DNA of 64,000 nucleotides, taken from positions 4,565,963-4,629,962 of the forward strand of contig NC_087382.1 of NCBI RefSeq assembly GCF_963675165.1, written 5' to 3'. This DNA is from Halichondria panicea (lineage: Eukaryota > Porifera > Demospongiae > Suberitida > Halichondriidae). Both the position numbers and the translations under genes were made by a program. Under the pieces are notes generated by a model. The model was not told the origin of the DNA and did no database searches. It was given only the letters and a program-made list of their open reading frames with translations. Below are positions 35,899 through 50,100 of the stretch, piece by piece. The first letter of the stretch is position 1. The number at the start of each line of letters is the position of its first letter.

Positions 35899-38338
35899 CA
35901 GAGGAGGGAGGACACGATTAACCTTAGCTCTAATTAGCTAATTATCGCAACCTTTTAATTACATTCTTTGAACGATTCATCTTTTCTTTCTTTATAACCG
36001 CTACATATTGGACACAAGAGCTAGAGCCTTTTCTCCTACTGGAGGTACCCCTATGGCCAAGTTGTCAGGACCTGAAGGTAATAGATCAGATCAGTGGACC
36101 AAAGTGGCCAACTTGAATTTAGCACTGTGACCACAGAATCTGAAATTAGCTTTTGGCTATCAGCTTAGCTTTCAGCTTTTGGCTTCTCATCAGCTCAGCT
36201 TTCACCTATCAGCTATCAGCTTTCAGTCAGTATATACAGTGGACCTAAGTGGCCAAGTTGAATTTAGCACTGTGACCACAGAATCTAATGCGTATGAAAT
36301 TAGATTTTGACTATAAAATTATATCAGCTCAGCTTTCAGCTTTTGGTTTATCAGCTATCAATGAACCAGATCAGATCATCACGCTGAATTTTGCATAGAA
36401 ATTAACTTTTCGCAAGCAGCAAATTAAATCAGCTAAGGCTGTAGCTAGCTATAGCTATATCAGCTCTCTGCATGGCTATATATCTCGCTGGCCAGTCCCA
36501 CATCTAGTTTGACCACACCCTCCCAAATTAATGAGGCTGCTAACATCAATTACTGCTAGGATTTTCTAATTTTTTTATGCACCCATGACGTAATAATTAT
36601 ATCAAAAATCATTATTAATTAATTAGTAATTACCAAGTATCGTAATCTAGGGCAGACAGGTTCTTAGTGAATCTGGAGAAAGTTAAGTATGGCATCTTGA
36701 AGGGATGCTTATTGTCACACATCTTTTTGGTGTACTTCCAACGTACTTCCAACATAATGATTAATACTCAGCTAGTTCAACCTGCAAAATTGTTTGTTTG
36801 TTTGATCACCTTTAAGGTTGTTCCTGGGAAATAAGGGCGTGTAAAGGGTGAATTTGCTCCACCACACTGCACGTTCCAGTCTCAATCAAGCAATACTCGA
36901 CATGGGGACATGAGGAGCCTAAATCAAATCACCTATATCGCCCGGCGCAGGTCACACATAATATAATCCATAGGTGGTTTGATTTAGGCTCCTCCTGTCC
37001 TCACTGTCGAGTATTGCTTGATTGAGACTGTGACGTGCAGTGTGGTGGAGCAAATTCACCCTGTACACGCCCTTATTTCCCAGGAACAACCTTAAGGTGG
37101 TCAAACAAACAACAAACATTGCAGGTTGAGTATTAATCATTATGTTGGAAGATATATGTATACACCAAACTGATGTGTGACAATATCCTTTCAAGATGCC
37201 ATACTTAACTTTATTCAGATTCACTAAAAACCTATCGCCCTAGATTACGATACTTGGTAATACTTTATCGAGTTATGGATTGATTTTTGATATGTCATGG
37301 ATGCATAAAAAAGTGAAAGTCGCATGGTTAGGTTAAAATCCTAGTAGTAATATTAGCAGCCTCATTTTAATTTAATTGGGGGGCGTGGCCAGACTAGATG
37401 TGGGACTGGCCATGCAGAGAGCCGATAGCTAGCAGAGGAGGTACGACATCCGCGTGTCAAAGGAAACGTTTTAGACACACATTCCTTAGGTCAAAGTTCG
37501 GAATGTGTGTGTTAAAGACATGCGGATGTCGTACCTCCTCTGGATAGCTAGATAGCTGATAGCTAGCTACAGCCTTAGCTGATTTAATTTGCTGCTTGCG
37601 AAAATTTTATTTCTATGCAAAATTCAGCGTGATGATCTGATCTGGTTCACTGATAGCTGATAAGCCAAAAGCTGAATGCTGAGCTGATAGTCAAAATCTA
37701 ATTTCATATGCATTAGATTCTGTGGTCACAGTGCTAAATTCAACTTGGCCACTTAGGTCCACTGTACTGACTGAAAGCTGATAGCTGATAGGTGAAAGCT
37801 AAGCTGATAGCCAAAAGCTAATTTCAGATTCTGTGGTCACAGTGCTAAATTCAAGTTGGCCACTTTGGTCCACTGATCGTAATAGGACCTATAAGAAGCA
37901 CCTCAAGTACTCCTATCTCTAAGATCCCTGTGAGAAGCATCCCAGGCACTCTGATCTTGTCTCTGTGAGATGACCCTGGAGACAGGATCCCTATGAGGAG
38001 CACCCCAGGCACTCCTGTCTCCAAGATCCCTGTGAGAAGCACCCCAGGCACTCCTGTCTCTGTGATAAAGCTGCAACATGGAATTGTTTAGTTCAGAGTG
38101 TCTCCAACATGAAGAACATCAATGACATTAACAGTCTCAGCTTCTAGCACCCCTTTATTTGTATGGTTTGCTCTGTGCCTGCAAGAATTTCCTGTCACTC
38201 ATACTATAGTACTGTTCTGTGTGTCCCAATATGTAGAGGTTATACAGAAAGAAAAGATGAATCGTTCAAAGAATGTAATTAAAAGGTCGGGATAATTAGC
38301 TAATTAGAGCTAAGGTTAATCGTGTCCTCCCTCCTCTG
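35899..38338. mobile_element. 2.4-kb giant palindromic foldback element, unit B
   Basis: Counterpart of 10837-13274; differs by a few bases, including a small TA-type insertion near 36450. Same ends and 9-bp duplication. Confidence 0.85.
37433..37542. mobile_element. CAGAGGAGG foldback nested in palindrome, unit B
   Basis: Counterpart of 12369-12478. Confidence 0.8.
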
Positions 38339-39548
38339 GTTTCGGACCAGCGAGGTTCTACTTAGCCTCGATTCCAGGCCGTTCTCAATTGAGAAAGACG
38401 AACCTAGCCCCTCTAGTGAGAGGGGCTGGGATCGAGGCTAGGTTCTACTGTACTAACAATATTGATACTCACAACTAAGAAAGCTAGACTAACTGAAACT
38501 GAAACTCTATTTCACCAATACAACAAACAACAAAATTCTAGCTCTGCTTTAATTAAAAGTGAATATTTGCATATTTTGTTTAAAAAATTTATAACTCATG
38601 AACCGTATATTAAAAACACTTGTAACAAAGTTCCACAGGTAGAACCGGACCCATGGACTCATAATTGTTGCCTAGCAATCAACCACCACCCCACAAATAA
38701 CAATTGTTAACAAAAATTCACAATTATGTACACAAACAATATTGTATGATGTTACGAAGTGAATGAACACATGATATAAGTGTTCAGAATGCTCTCACGG
38801 TGACATGGCTCACTCAGGACTCAATCATGATCTGCAGAAACTTGTATTTGAGGTTCTATCAGCAGACGCCTTTTTCCCGGGAAATATTTTCTTCACCTAC
38901 ACACAGGTTTACAAGTTCAATGGTGGCTCATGATGTCCACTGTTGTACTAACTAGCCTAAACAAACCTATAGTGAAGCTATCAAGACTACAAATGCTACT
39001 CTAGTGACTTACCAGGTTCAGGAAGATAGTCCACCTCAAGTGCGTCTTCCTCAGGATTCTCAGGCTCTTTCTTTTTAGTTTGACCTCTGAAAGGAAGCTT
39101 CCTACCTAGCTATGATCTCAGTCACTGTCCTCTCACTCTACAAGGCCATAAGCATCGATATTCTCACTCTCTAGCTTCCCTAGAACCTCCCTGAGGTTGT
39201 ACTACAAAGATCTTGTAGCAATTAATTAATATAAAACGGTCACTTTTCTTTCGATAGAACTGTACCTCGAAGCAAAATATTAAAAATACCACGTAAGAGC
39301 AGCTCAATGCGCATGTGCTGGTACCTGCAGTGTGCGCATAGCTCTAACATAGCCTCGATTCAAGGCCGATTAATCTGCCTGGAATCGAGGCTAGCTCCAA
39401 CACAGCGTGCACAATGATTTTTTGAAATTTATCAGTAGCCATGCCGACTATAGAGTCGGTCTATAGTCGGCTAAAGCGGGGAAAGGGTTAAATCATTGTT
39501 CATCGATTATCAAATAACTGAAACTAAAACACGCTTCTAACCCCACAG

Positions 39549-40815
39549 AGGAGGACTTGCTTGAGACGACGGCCAGTGTCAGCTCTGCTGATTCAGACGA
39601 TTTCTTTGTCGTCATACCGGACTGTTTCGATGTCAGCAAGCCTCTCCTAGGCTACACACCACCTGTCATCCAACCCCAGTATCCTGTTCCACCACCGATT
39701 TTGTCACATGATGTTATGACCAGGTCATCTGACAGTCACATGACCTCGTTCATCGTTGAAGAGCCAAAGCCCACCCTCACAAACTCCACACCCTCACAGA
39801 CCACACCCCCTACGGCTCGTCGTGAGTACGTACCTCAGCGAGTCACACTCAAGAACGTGAGGGACGCTCGCATGTATCGTCGACCTTTCACCGTTGCCGC
39901 CGGACTCGTGAACACAATGTCAGACTTGGTGAGCAGGAAAGTGAAAAAATAGCTCCACCCAGAAAGCCGGAAGAAGTGGGTGTGGTCAACAGCATGGAGG
40001 AAGACAGCAGTAGTGACGAGGAATTCGAGGTGAGAATAACATTTTTAAAACTCCCCACTGTTTCTGGCAGTGTAATTATATAATTTCACTTTCAATTTAG
40101 GTTAGTTTGGAAAATCACAATTTTACAATTTTGTGTTTCATTCTTGATCTCCAGGATGCTCCCGAGCCTCCCACCACTGCCCCTCCCCCTCAGCCGTGGA
40201 AGATCCAGCAGATGCCGAGCGTATCCCACCTCCTACCAGGACATAACTCCGCTCAGTGGGTGCACAGTGATGAGGTGTGTGTGTGTGTGTGTGGGGGGGG
40301 GGGGATTATACAGTATCTAATCTCTTGTGCATAATTATAAGTACACAAACACATTATTGTAGTACTGTACGTTAGTCACATGACGTTAGTCACATGACGT
40401 TAGTCACATGACATTAGCCTGCTTCTACATGTACATGACATGTAAGATGTTATTTTAGTATGTAATTCTACGTGAAAGCTTCCTTTTTTTAACTTTGGTG
40501 TCTGTATGCGTGTCTATTCTATACTTTTTGACTGCAATGTACTCTGTTATCTCCCACCTGCGTGCTCATTATTACCTCCTCCCCCTCCCTCGGCACACAT
40601 GCGCAGGATGGAGCCAAGTGGGTCCAGTCACCTGATGTCTCCCACCTCATCCCTCAGCGCTGGGACGGACCCAAAGCCCCCAGCTCCCCGATGGAGAAGC
40701 TCATCTCAATGGGGTTTGCTGACAGGGCTTTCAACGAACAAATCCTGGCCAAACACAACAATGACACTCCATGGTCCTCAACGAGTTGTTGGATGGTTAC
40801 CAAGTAGACGTCTGA
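39549..40815 (+). pseudogene. NBR1: NBR1 C-terminal exons (LIR and UBA), frameshifted, unit B
   Basis: Counterpart of 14485-15751: exons 39549-40029, 40155-40274 and 40607-40815. Both frame breaks (the A6 run with stop at 39950, and the shift in the UBA segment near 40764) are shared, so they predate the 25-kb duplication or reflect the true, unusual structure. It ends about 290 bp from the PSA stop codon, in convergent orientation. Confidence 0.62.
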
Positions 40816-41108
40816 GCTGAAACAATTCGTGAACTCATTTAAAAAAAAAAAGTTTTTGTGTTGTGTTAACTATAGCGCTATAGCCTCCAAGAACTATCAA
40901 TGTATTTTATACAATTATTTTATATATACTGTACATGTATTATATAATCAAGTGTAATTAAATTTCGAGATAATTCCAAATTTTATTCATGTTACTAATG
41001 TGTGCATGCGCACACTGATATTAATTAATACAAGCAATTCAATAAGGTCACTAATACAGTTGTAAGCACTGTCACTGTTTCAGCAGTTCCAAACATGCAA
41101 TCTCTCGA

Positions 41109-44100
41109 TCACTGACTGGCTAGCCACTCCTTGACGATGTCTCGGTCCCTCTGTAACCATTTGGCGTTGAGTCGAATGGCCTCACAGTTTTGCTTGACGA
41201 TTCTCGCAGCCACTGGCCATGGGTTCTCTGAGAAGAACTTCTCTATTTCACCAGCTCTCTCCTCACTCACAAAGCCAGCAGTGGACACCTGCATGGAGAG
41301 GGAGAGACAACATTTTAATTATAATACACCAGAGACAATTAATTTAAAACTCATACATTCACTAAAGTCTAGTTGAGTTGCCGGCCCCCAGAAGTTCTGT
41401 GGACAATAACTATGCTTCATTTATAGGCTTTATATGAAATTAATTCTTAATTATAGATTTCTAGATAGAACCAGCTTTTTTAACAATGGCCGCTGCATAC
41501 TTATATCGCCAACCGGTACCTCCCCCACACACACTCACATCGATCATCCTAGCCAGCAGGAACTGGCCGTTGTAGCGGTCCTTGAGCATGGTCCAGTTCT
41601 CCTGTACAAACTTCCAGACCCTCTCTCTAGAGTCTGGACACGAGCGGGTGAGGGACATGAGGACTGCAGGGAGGTCCTGGGGGCGTACCTTATCCTGTGA
41701 GAGGGGTAAAGGGATTTAATACTCACATAGTATTATTATACAGACTAGCTGAAAATGCTGTGTACAAATAATTTATAATATTATTGTACGGTACACCAGA
41801 CTCATGCATGCACTGTATACATGGATACCAAATAAGAGCACGGGAGATCAACCAACACTTCAAAGGAGGACCTACATGCCAATTAAGGACCGGTGCTTCC
41901 CTGCATGTACCAAGCAAGATGCCCATGTAAACTATAGTATGAATATTTGTAACTGTATTATGAGTCACAGTACAGAAACATGAATGACATGCACATTAGT
42001 TGAATTACACAAACCACATACACACGTACACTTAGTAGTATACATGTACAAGCAAAGAACAAACTTTGATTAATAATATGCCCCATGCAGAGTATACTAT
42101 TCATGTACATCCCTCGACTTATGCGCACTGATGCATAACCATATAATTGAAATTCTTGATCTGCTTTTATTTATTAGTAGTCCATACAAGGTCACACCCA
42201 CCCCGCCCCCTCACTCACACTGGTGGCAAAGTCGAGGCACTTGGTGATGAGTGTTTCTGTCTTCCCGTTGCCTAGCGAGCTGTAGATCCTCACCTTCTCC
42301 TCGTTGGAGTCAGCCTTGTCGTGGAGCTGCAACCAAATAACAATAGTCACCTAAATTTACTTAACAAAATTTTACATACTGTGGAAGTAAAAACTTCCAG
42401 TCCACTAGATCTGGAAGTATAAAAATGGTACCATAATCCTTATGGTTAATGACAATCATGTAGTCTTCGAAGAAACAGTGCTTAATTGAGGTACTGTAAT
42501 AAATGTACGGGTATTTCATGTCAATTAAGTATAGGCAACCAATATCGAGGTTTCCATGTACGACAATACAGTAGGAAGACGACGAGACAATAATGTGGTA
42601 GTCATTGCATGCTTAGTATTGTCAGGAACAAACGATCCTGGTTATCCTATATTTCAACTCCCTTATAATTATATGCAAGTCTTGTATACGCACTATTTGA
42701 GTTGATACTTGTATAACAAAACCCCCAAAGTACATGTATCAACTGATATTTGAGACCAACAGCTTTCCATTTATAGAACAACTCACCGCCACTAGATGGT
42801 CGAAGATAGATTCATCCCCACCACTGAGAGCAGCTGAGAACACGGCACTCTTAATGTCAGCAGGGATGGCGTCCTTCTCAGAGACATGGTCGCTAAATCT
42901 ACGCTTGGACTCAGATATCATGTCCGGGTCACCATAGCGACCAAGCTGACCAATCACAAGACTCCGCAGCATTGTGTCCAGAGTACCTACATGTACGAGC
43001 GGATGAAATCAATAATCACGAAATGGATTTGTACATGTGAGATATCGGAAATGCATTTCCTGTATACCTGTCACAAATAATTATGCCACACATAAAAACA
43101 GATTGAGGACTATTTATAACCTCCCTGCTATGCTGACAACTTTAACTTTAATGCTACAGCTCCACTAAAGTATAAAATACAAGAGATGAAAACTTAAGAG
43201 ATTGTGCTGGGGGGGGGGGGCTCCTGCATATACTTATTTAATATGGCCTCTAGCTGACATAGTCTAGTTTAACGAGGCCGGAGAGGGCCGGGGGTGAGCC
43301 CCCTCACCTTGGATACGCCTTCTATTTCTTGCTCACCTCCCGGCCTTTCCCCGGCCTCGTTAAATTAGCCATGTTTAATGTTAGGACCGAAGTTTTCAGG
43401 AGACCCCACCTCCCAAACAATCTCTAACTCTTATTAAGTTACAAGTCTTAAATGTACTCACTGTCAGTGTCTTTACTGTCCCAGCCAAGTCGTGCAAAAG
43501 ATGGAGTCAATAGTTTGAGAGCAAATCTCTTGAAATCCTCGTAACAATCGGTGGAGGAGAAGAGACGAGCGAGGCTGCCAATGTTGGAGGCAAGGCTTTC
43601 CCACACCGTGTACGATGTCTCGCTAATAAACGAGCCAATCAGACGCAAGACGTCCACGGTGCTGCCCACTCCAGCACGAGCCTACGTATGTATATAATTA
43701 TACAAAGTAGAAATAATTTTATTAGATATCGTGGTGTACAGTGTGAAAGTATTACGGGTTTGTCATATCTCCCTTTAGGCAAAATGAACGAAATACCACA
43801 GAATACTATCAAAGGCTTACAAAGAGGAGCCCTCGATACTATAAGCTAGCCTCTTCAGTCAATCTGCATAAGAATTACTACAATGACCTTTGCCGTTGAC
43901 ACGTATTACACTACGTTATCTACCCTTCAAATACAAGTGTGTGTGTGTGTGTGTGTGTGGGCGGGGGGTGACGTACAAGAGCGAAGGTGTCATTGAGTAG
44001 CCCGAGGCGGTCCTGTGCTGACAGCTGCCCCAGAATGGAGAGGATGGGGGAGAGAAGAGTGGCCGAGTATGACACACGGTAGAAACCTTGACGACTTGGG

Positions 44101-47100
44101 TTCACCTGTATCAGTTTATTGGGGAGGGGGAGGGGCATAAATTCTCAGCACTATTTCAAAAAGAAGAGCTAGCCAATGATTATAGAGACAGAAAATACAT
44201 TAGACCATAATATTATAAGGAACACACGTACACGAAAAAACTGTTACATACGATCTAATGTGTAATGGGAAGATTTCTTAATTTGCCTGCGCATAAGATT
44301 ACATAACCTTCAGCTCATTAGAAGCAAGAGGCAATACAAGTTGATTACATCATTGTGAAGTGTTTGGCTCAGTCAGTGCTATGACTCCACCACTAGCAAT
44401 GAGAAGGTGCAGCAGAGCCACTCCTTCCCAGCACATAGTGACTGTTCTCATGGCAACAGACATCAGCACCCCTGACATTCTCATCATCACCAAACACAAC
44501 ATCTCATACACTCTTGCAGATACCGTATAGCAAGAAATTTCCGAGGCACTTAACTTTCGAGTATATCACTTAGGGAATTATGAGCGTATAACTAGGTTCT
44601 TTGGAAGCTAGAAATTTATGATGGTAGGATGCTAACTCTAGTTCGCCAATGAAAGTGCATAGGATCTGTTATAGACTAGTAGATACAACAAATTTATTTA
44701 GAGCACAAACCAGTTACAATACGACATGCAGTTAAAATTATTCATTACATACCAGTATCCAGTCGTCCTGCCCCACCCCCTCCACTGTCACAGTGGTGGA
44801 CTGACTCTCCAGTACAAACTTGACAGCTGTCGGGTTCTTGCTCGTTGCTATGGTGACTGGTACTTGCCACAACACAGACTCATGACCTGGACACACGTGA
44901 CAATACAATCACTCAAACTAATCATTTCTTCAAGAAATTAGTTCTTCCCTCCCTATTCATACTATACATGTAGCTTCTTACCTGAGCTGTCACCATTGGC
45001 ACAGAACTTCTTCTGAGAGATGGTCAGGATCCTGTTGTTGCCGTCCTGAGAAAATACAGTGCACAAGGAGTTAAACAAGATGTTAGAATACTAATGCTCG
45101 TATCACCAAAACAGTAACTATCAAGACATACCGTATTACTAGAATGTTTTGCGAGCATCAAACATTTGCGAACTTCGCGATGGTTGATCAATCCACAACA
45201 ATAAAATCAGCAAAACCTAGTAAATACACACGATCCTTGCCAGAACGCAATAGTTAGATCGCAAAGGGTCAAATTTTCTGCTGATTTGGCTCATTTGCAA
45301 AGGTTTTTCACCCGCAAAATATTCTAGTAATACGGTATATTATGTACTGAATAATAAAACCTATTAATTTTGGGGAAGCTCCTTTAATCACCTGCTTCCC
45401 CTCCACTGTCAGCACAGGGTAGCCCATCTGCTTCGTCCAGGTGTTCATCACCGTGGCAACTGGCTTCTTGCTGGCCTCCTCGAGAGACGCCCAAAGGTCC
45501 TCTGTCACATGACATCAATAAAATTTGTTTGAAAACAATAAATTTACATCATACCTGTCTTCGCGTTTTTGTACGCAAATTTCTTCAAGTAGCTTCCGAG
45601 ACCAGTTCGGAAATTCTGTAAAAAAAAAGAAATAGAAAAAAAGTTGGAAATTTTGCAACACGCACAAAATTCAGGCATGCATTTACTTGGTTCCAATGAC
45701 CTCCTGTACTCACACGCACACAGCAGTCACTATGTAAACCACACCCTAGCCACACCCACCTCAGTTCCGATCCAGTCGTGGAGCATGCGGATGATACAGG
45801 AGCCCTTGGCGTAAGAGATTGTATCGAAGATCTCCTCCACCTCAGAGGGGGGTCCCACCTCAATCTAATGTACACAGGGGAGGGTATAGTGATCAAACAA
45901 TATTGAAATAAAATTTTCTTACACAATTAGATCAACATCAAAATAAAATTATATATATGCCCAACAAGCTAGTAAATGCAGTATAGTCAGGCACCATAAT
46001 CATAATAAGAGCACCGACTATCTAAGAATATGGATTTCAGTGAGCAAAAATGACTAGTAAAACTAAACGTATATGTACATGTGGCCATAATCACAAAAAC
46101 TTTTGAGTGGTAAAAAATTATCGCTTGAAAAAAGCTAGCTAGGTAGGTATACTAGATCTACAGGTGGTAGCTATCAAGTTGTGTCAAACAAGAATTAAGG
46201 CCTCCCTCAATGCATGAGCATCAAGTCCATGCATGAGCATCAGGTCCATGCATGAGCATCAGGTCCATGCATGAGCATCAGGTCCATGCATGAGCATCAG
46301 GTCCATGCATGAGCATCAGGTCCATGCATGAGCATCAGGTCCATGCATGAGCATCAGGTCCATGCATGAGCATCAGGTCCATGCATGAGCATCAAGTCCA
46401 TGCAAGCTGCATGTCAACTCCAGTGTGAAGGAGGAAGGGACGTGTTGTGTGGTTTCCTATAGTGTGCTACGCAGACAATGAACTTTCAGTGAAAGTATAG
46501 ACATTTACGACACATTTTACTACAAGCCCAGATACAATATCTCCTAGGCCTTGTTTCCCCATCTGATATAAAAGCGAATACTCTGCCTGGGAATGAGGTT
46601 AGTGCAATATTGGTATTATCAAGAGTATATTATGATAGAGAGAGAGTATCGAACGTAGGCATACTGTACATTAGATGTATGCGGAGAGTAACGTGACTTC
46701 CTGTATCTGTCACTGACCAATCCAAGCGTGGGTGATATAATCTATTTGTACACTGACCAATCCAAGCGTGGGTGATGTAATCTATTTGCACACTGACCAA
46801 TCCTAGTGTGGGTGATGTAATCTACTTTCTTGATAGATTACATCACCCACACTTGGATTGGTCACATCACACACGCTTGGATTGGTCAGTGAGCAAATTC
46901 CAAGCTTGTGACAGATACAGGAAGTCACGTTACTCTCCGCATACAGTACTTTTCAAGTAGGTTGAATATCATTCCAAGTTGAATGTTGAAGTGAGTACTC
47001 ACACCACTAAACCACAAAGCTGATACAACTGTAGGTGGCTGTCACAGCCTGTCAGTGTGATGATGCCCATGCATGATAATACACAGCACTGACTACATGT

Positions 47101-50100
47101 GTGGGTGTTCATCTAGATGCATATTCAAATGACTTGAGGTGCAGAGTGTTGCTACACTACTTAAGCAAACCAAGTAAGAGAATTAATGTACATCAGCAAA
47201 AGTACTGTAAAACAATAGAGCATTTGTTCGGGAGAAGTGGAGATGTCGAGCCAAAGTAGCAAAAGCATGCATGGTCCTCATCCTATGTTGAATCCGTAAC
47301 AGTGCTACAGATACTCTTTGAAAATCTAGGCACTTAGGAGAAGTTCAAGCAAAGATACACATACATCTGTACATAATTATGAAGCTTGTGGGTAGATCAA
47401 AATCATGATCAGCTTTGTTTTGTGGTTTAGTGGTGTGAGTACTCACTTCAACATTCAAATGAATCAACCTACTTGAAAAGTACTGTACAGGGTTTTGCAG
47501 AGTCTTTGAAATAGAGGGTGTAGAGCGTTCCTTATATGGATATCTAATGTTTACACATTGTGGTGTCATATACACATTGTGGTGAAATGCCAAGTCTGAT
47601 TGAGAAGCAAAATTCAAACTTTTTCTTGTGAAAAAAGCTGACCAAGGGAATATAAGGTGGAGAATAATGCATCAGACAGAGCTGCTTGGACTGTCTTATC
47701 AAAGTGTTGCTGAGAATCTTCAAGTTGATCCATCAACTGTTTGTAGAATAGTGCATTGTTGACATGCTGACTAAGATCTACAACTTTATGGTTGACCACA
47801 GATAACCTTATAAGGAACGCTCAACGCAAAACGCTTTTTTGTGGATATTGCAAAGATTCTGCAAAACCCTGTACATCTGATGTACAGTATATGCCTACAT
47901 TCTCTATTATAATTATACTCTTGGTATTATTAGGCCTTCCCCTTGGTTGGCCTTCCAAAAATTTTGAGAATTATATTGACTGTCTCATCTGTATGCTTTC
48001 AAGTCTTAACTGCACCTTTTATAGTGTGACCCAGTGTGAACTTATTGTGGTGTTGCATATAACACTCATGAATAACATTACAAACAGTAAATGGAATGCA
48101 AGAATAATTGATATTGTATACTATACTGACAGCCGTGACAGGAGATCCTGCTTCATTGAACATACCACTGTCTACACTCAACACTATAATTATAGAGAAG
48201 TAATGTTTCATCCTTCGCTAATTATACAATTTAAGCTGTTAGAAAACAATAGTACACACTAGGACAAATGGAATATATACGTATTTGAAAGCACTATAGC
48301 GTCTGGGATACTTCTGAAAATCACATAAATCGCTGCCAGAGCACAAGTTACATATATACATGTATGCTAGTTTGAGATGCTACTCCTCCGATAATACAAG
48401 GTTGGTAAATGATACGATTATAGACAGTACACTATAGCACAATGACACTACCCCTAAGCACAAGCGTTCGGAAAATCTACCTTGGACCCAGAGGAGGATC
48501 GTCAAGGTCAAAAGGTCTTAATCATAAAGCTATTTCCGGAGGACTTTCCACTCAACTAGCTCCATGTGAATTGGAGATACTAAAGGAAGAGTAGATGATC
48601 AATTAAAGTCCTCCGGAAGCAGCTTTTTGATTAAGACCTTTTGACCCTGACGATCTTCCACTACCTTGGACCCAAAAATTATAGTAGCAGTGTTTCTATA
48701 GACACAGACCAAGTAAGTGGCTTACCTCAATGGGATGAGAGTTATCGAGGGCGTCTAGATTTAGAGCACTGGCGTACTCTCGACTGAGGAAGTTGGTCCA
48801 AATCTCGAACTCTGGGTGGGTGTGGTCAACGCACAGGTATTCAATCCAAGTGGCGAAACCCTCGTTAAGCCAGAGATGGGTCCACCACTCCATGGTCACC
48901 TGACGTGGGCAATTAACATACATGTTAACGGAATTTATATTACTGCATGAACACTCACTAAACCAACCCCACACTCCACACTTATCACACTCCCCACTCC
49001 CACACTTATCACTCCGGCTCTATATATACCCTCACTATTTTTCACACTATCCCCACTTTCTACACTTTCCGCCCCCGCACTCCTCACACTATATAATTAT
49101 ATCATCACCACTCTTCACACCACCCCACCCTCCTCACACCTCACACCCTCACCAAGTTGCCGAACCACTGATGAGCGATCTCATGACCCACAACGAGGGC
49201 CACCAGCTGTTTAGTGAAGGCTGATGAGTTAACAGGATCAACCAGCAGCAGCCGCTCCCTGCATGAAGGTAAAGGGGAAGAGGCATACAAAGTATACAAA
49301 CAAGAAAGTAAGGGCATAAAGAGTATACCAGGAGTATACTCCAGATTAAACAAACAATTTTTCAGTAATTTTACAAAGGCACAATGAAGCTATGAAGGTT
49401 GTAAGTTAAGTAGCTCCCAGGGCCACCGTACTTCTTTGGCACGCATACTAAAAAATCAACATCCCGGTGTGACATGGTCCTTTAGAGATCCTTATACATG
49501 TAGGTCTCAAAATCCAATTGACACCAGAGGAAAAATACTAAAGCAACGCTTACCCTAGCACTTTGTTGCTAATGATTTTGAATAGATTGTAGCAACTAAC
49601 TACACGGTAGGTCTTGTAGGAGAGTAACTTGTAATTGACCACACCCACCTGTAAGTGACGAGCCCCCAGTTCTCCATGGCACCAGCTGCAAAGTCCTGGA
49701 TGGCGATGAGGTCCATCTTTGGCAGAGGGTACTTGATGTCAAAGTAGGTGGCGTAGAAGGGGAGGGTCTTCACAGCAACCTGGGGGGTAGAATGTGTGCT
49801 AATGATACAGCAACCTGGGGGGTAGAATGTGTGGTAATAATACTGCTAGTGATACAACACACTGGGGGGTATATAAAATGCTACGCAAACATTGAGGTAT
49901 ATAACTTAAGTTTGTGGGAGGTCAAATTATAACTTCAAAAATAAATCTGCTACTCTAATGGTGGTTGATTTATAATTTTAGCTCTAAGGGAGGTCTATCA
50001 ATAAACTCTGTCAAGTAATTAATTTAACTCACATCAAGAGCGTACTGTCCGTTCTCCTTCTTGCCTGTGGGCGTGAACACCCTCACCAGCACGCCATTGG

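Larger units (their letters stand above)
24594..49602. repeat. 25-kb tandem repeat unit B
   Basis: Second unit, offset from unit A by 24592-25070 depending on indels. It contains PSA exons 4-6 of copy 2, Cys-rich genes B1 and B2, the transposon block, NBR1 exons, and exons 7-19 of the intact PSA. A third, diverged copy of the unit start begins at 49603 and can be followed through exons 6, 5 and 4 and the Cys-rich gene. Confidence 0.92.

Noticed and set aside
46211-46402. CRISPR-like array
   Set aside because: The 19-bp units are directly joined without spacers, and the context is an animal intron.
47345-47799. Minus-strand frames of 90 and 61 codons inside the unit-B insertion
   Set aside because: The second is antisense to the transposase-like helix-turn-helix; the first has no motif.
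1-49602. Possibility that the 25-kb duplication is an assembly artefact of two alleles
   Set aside because: Not excluded, but a third diverged copy at 49603, shared lesions absent from the intact gene, and ordered empty and filled insertion sites fit a real tandem array. Read depth would decide.
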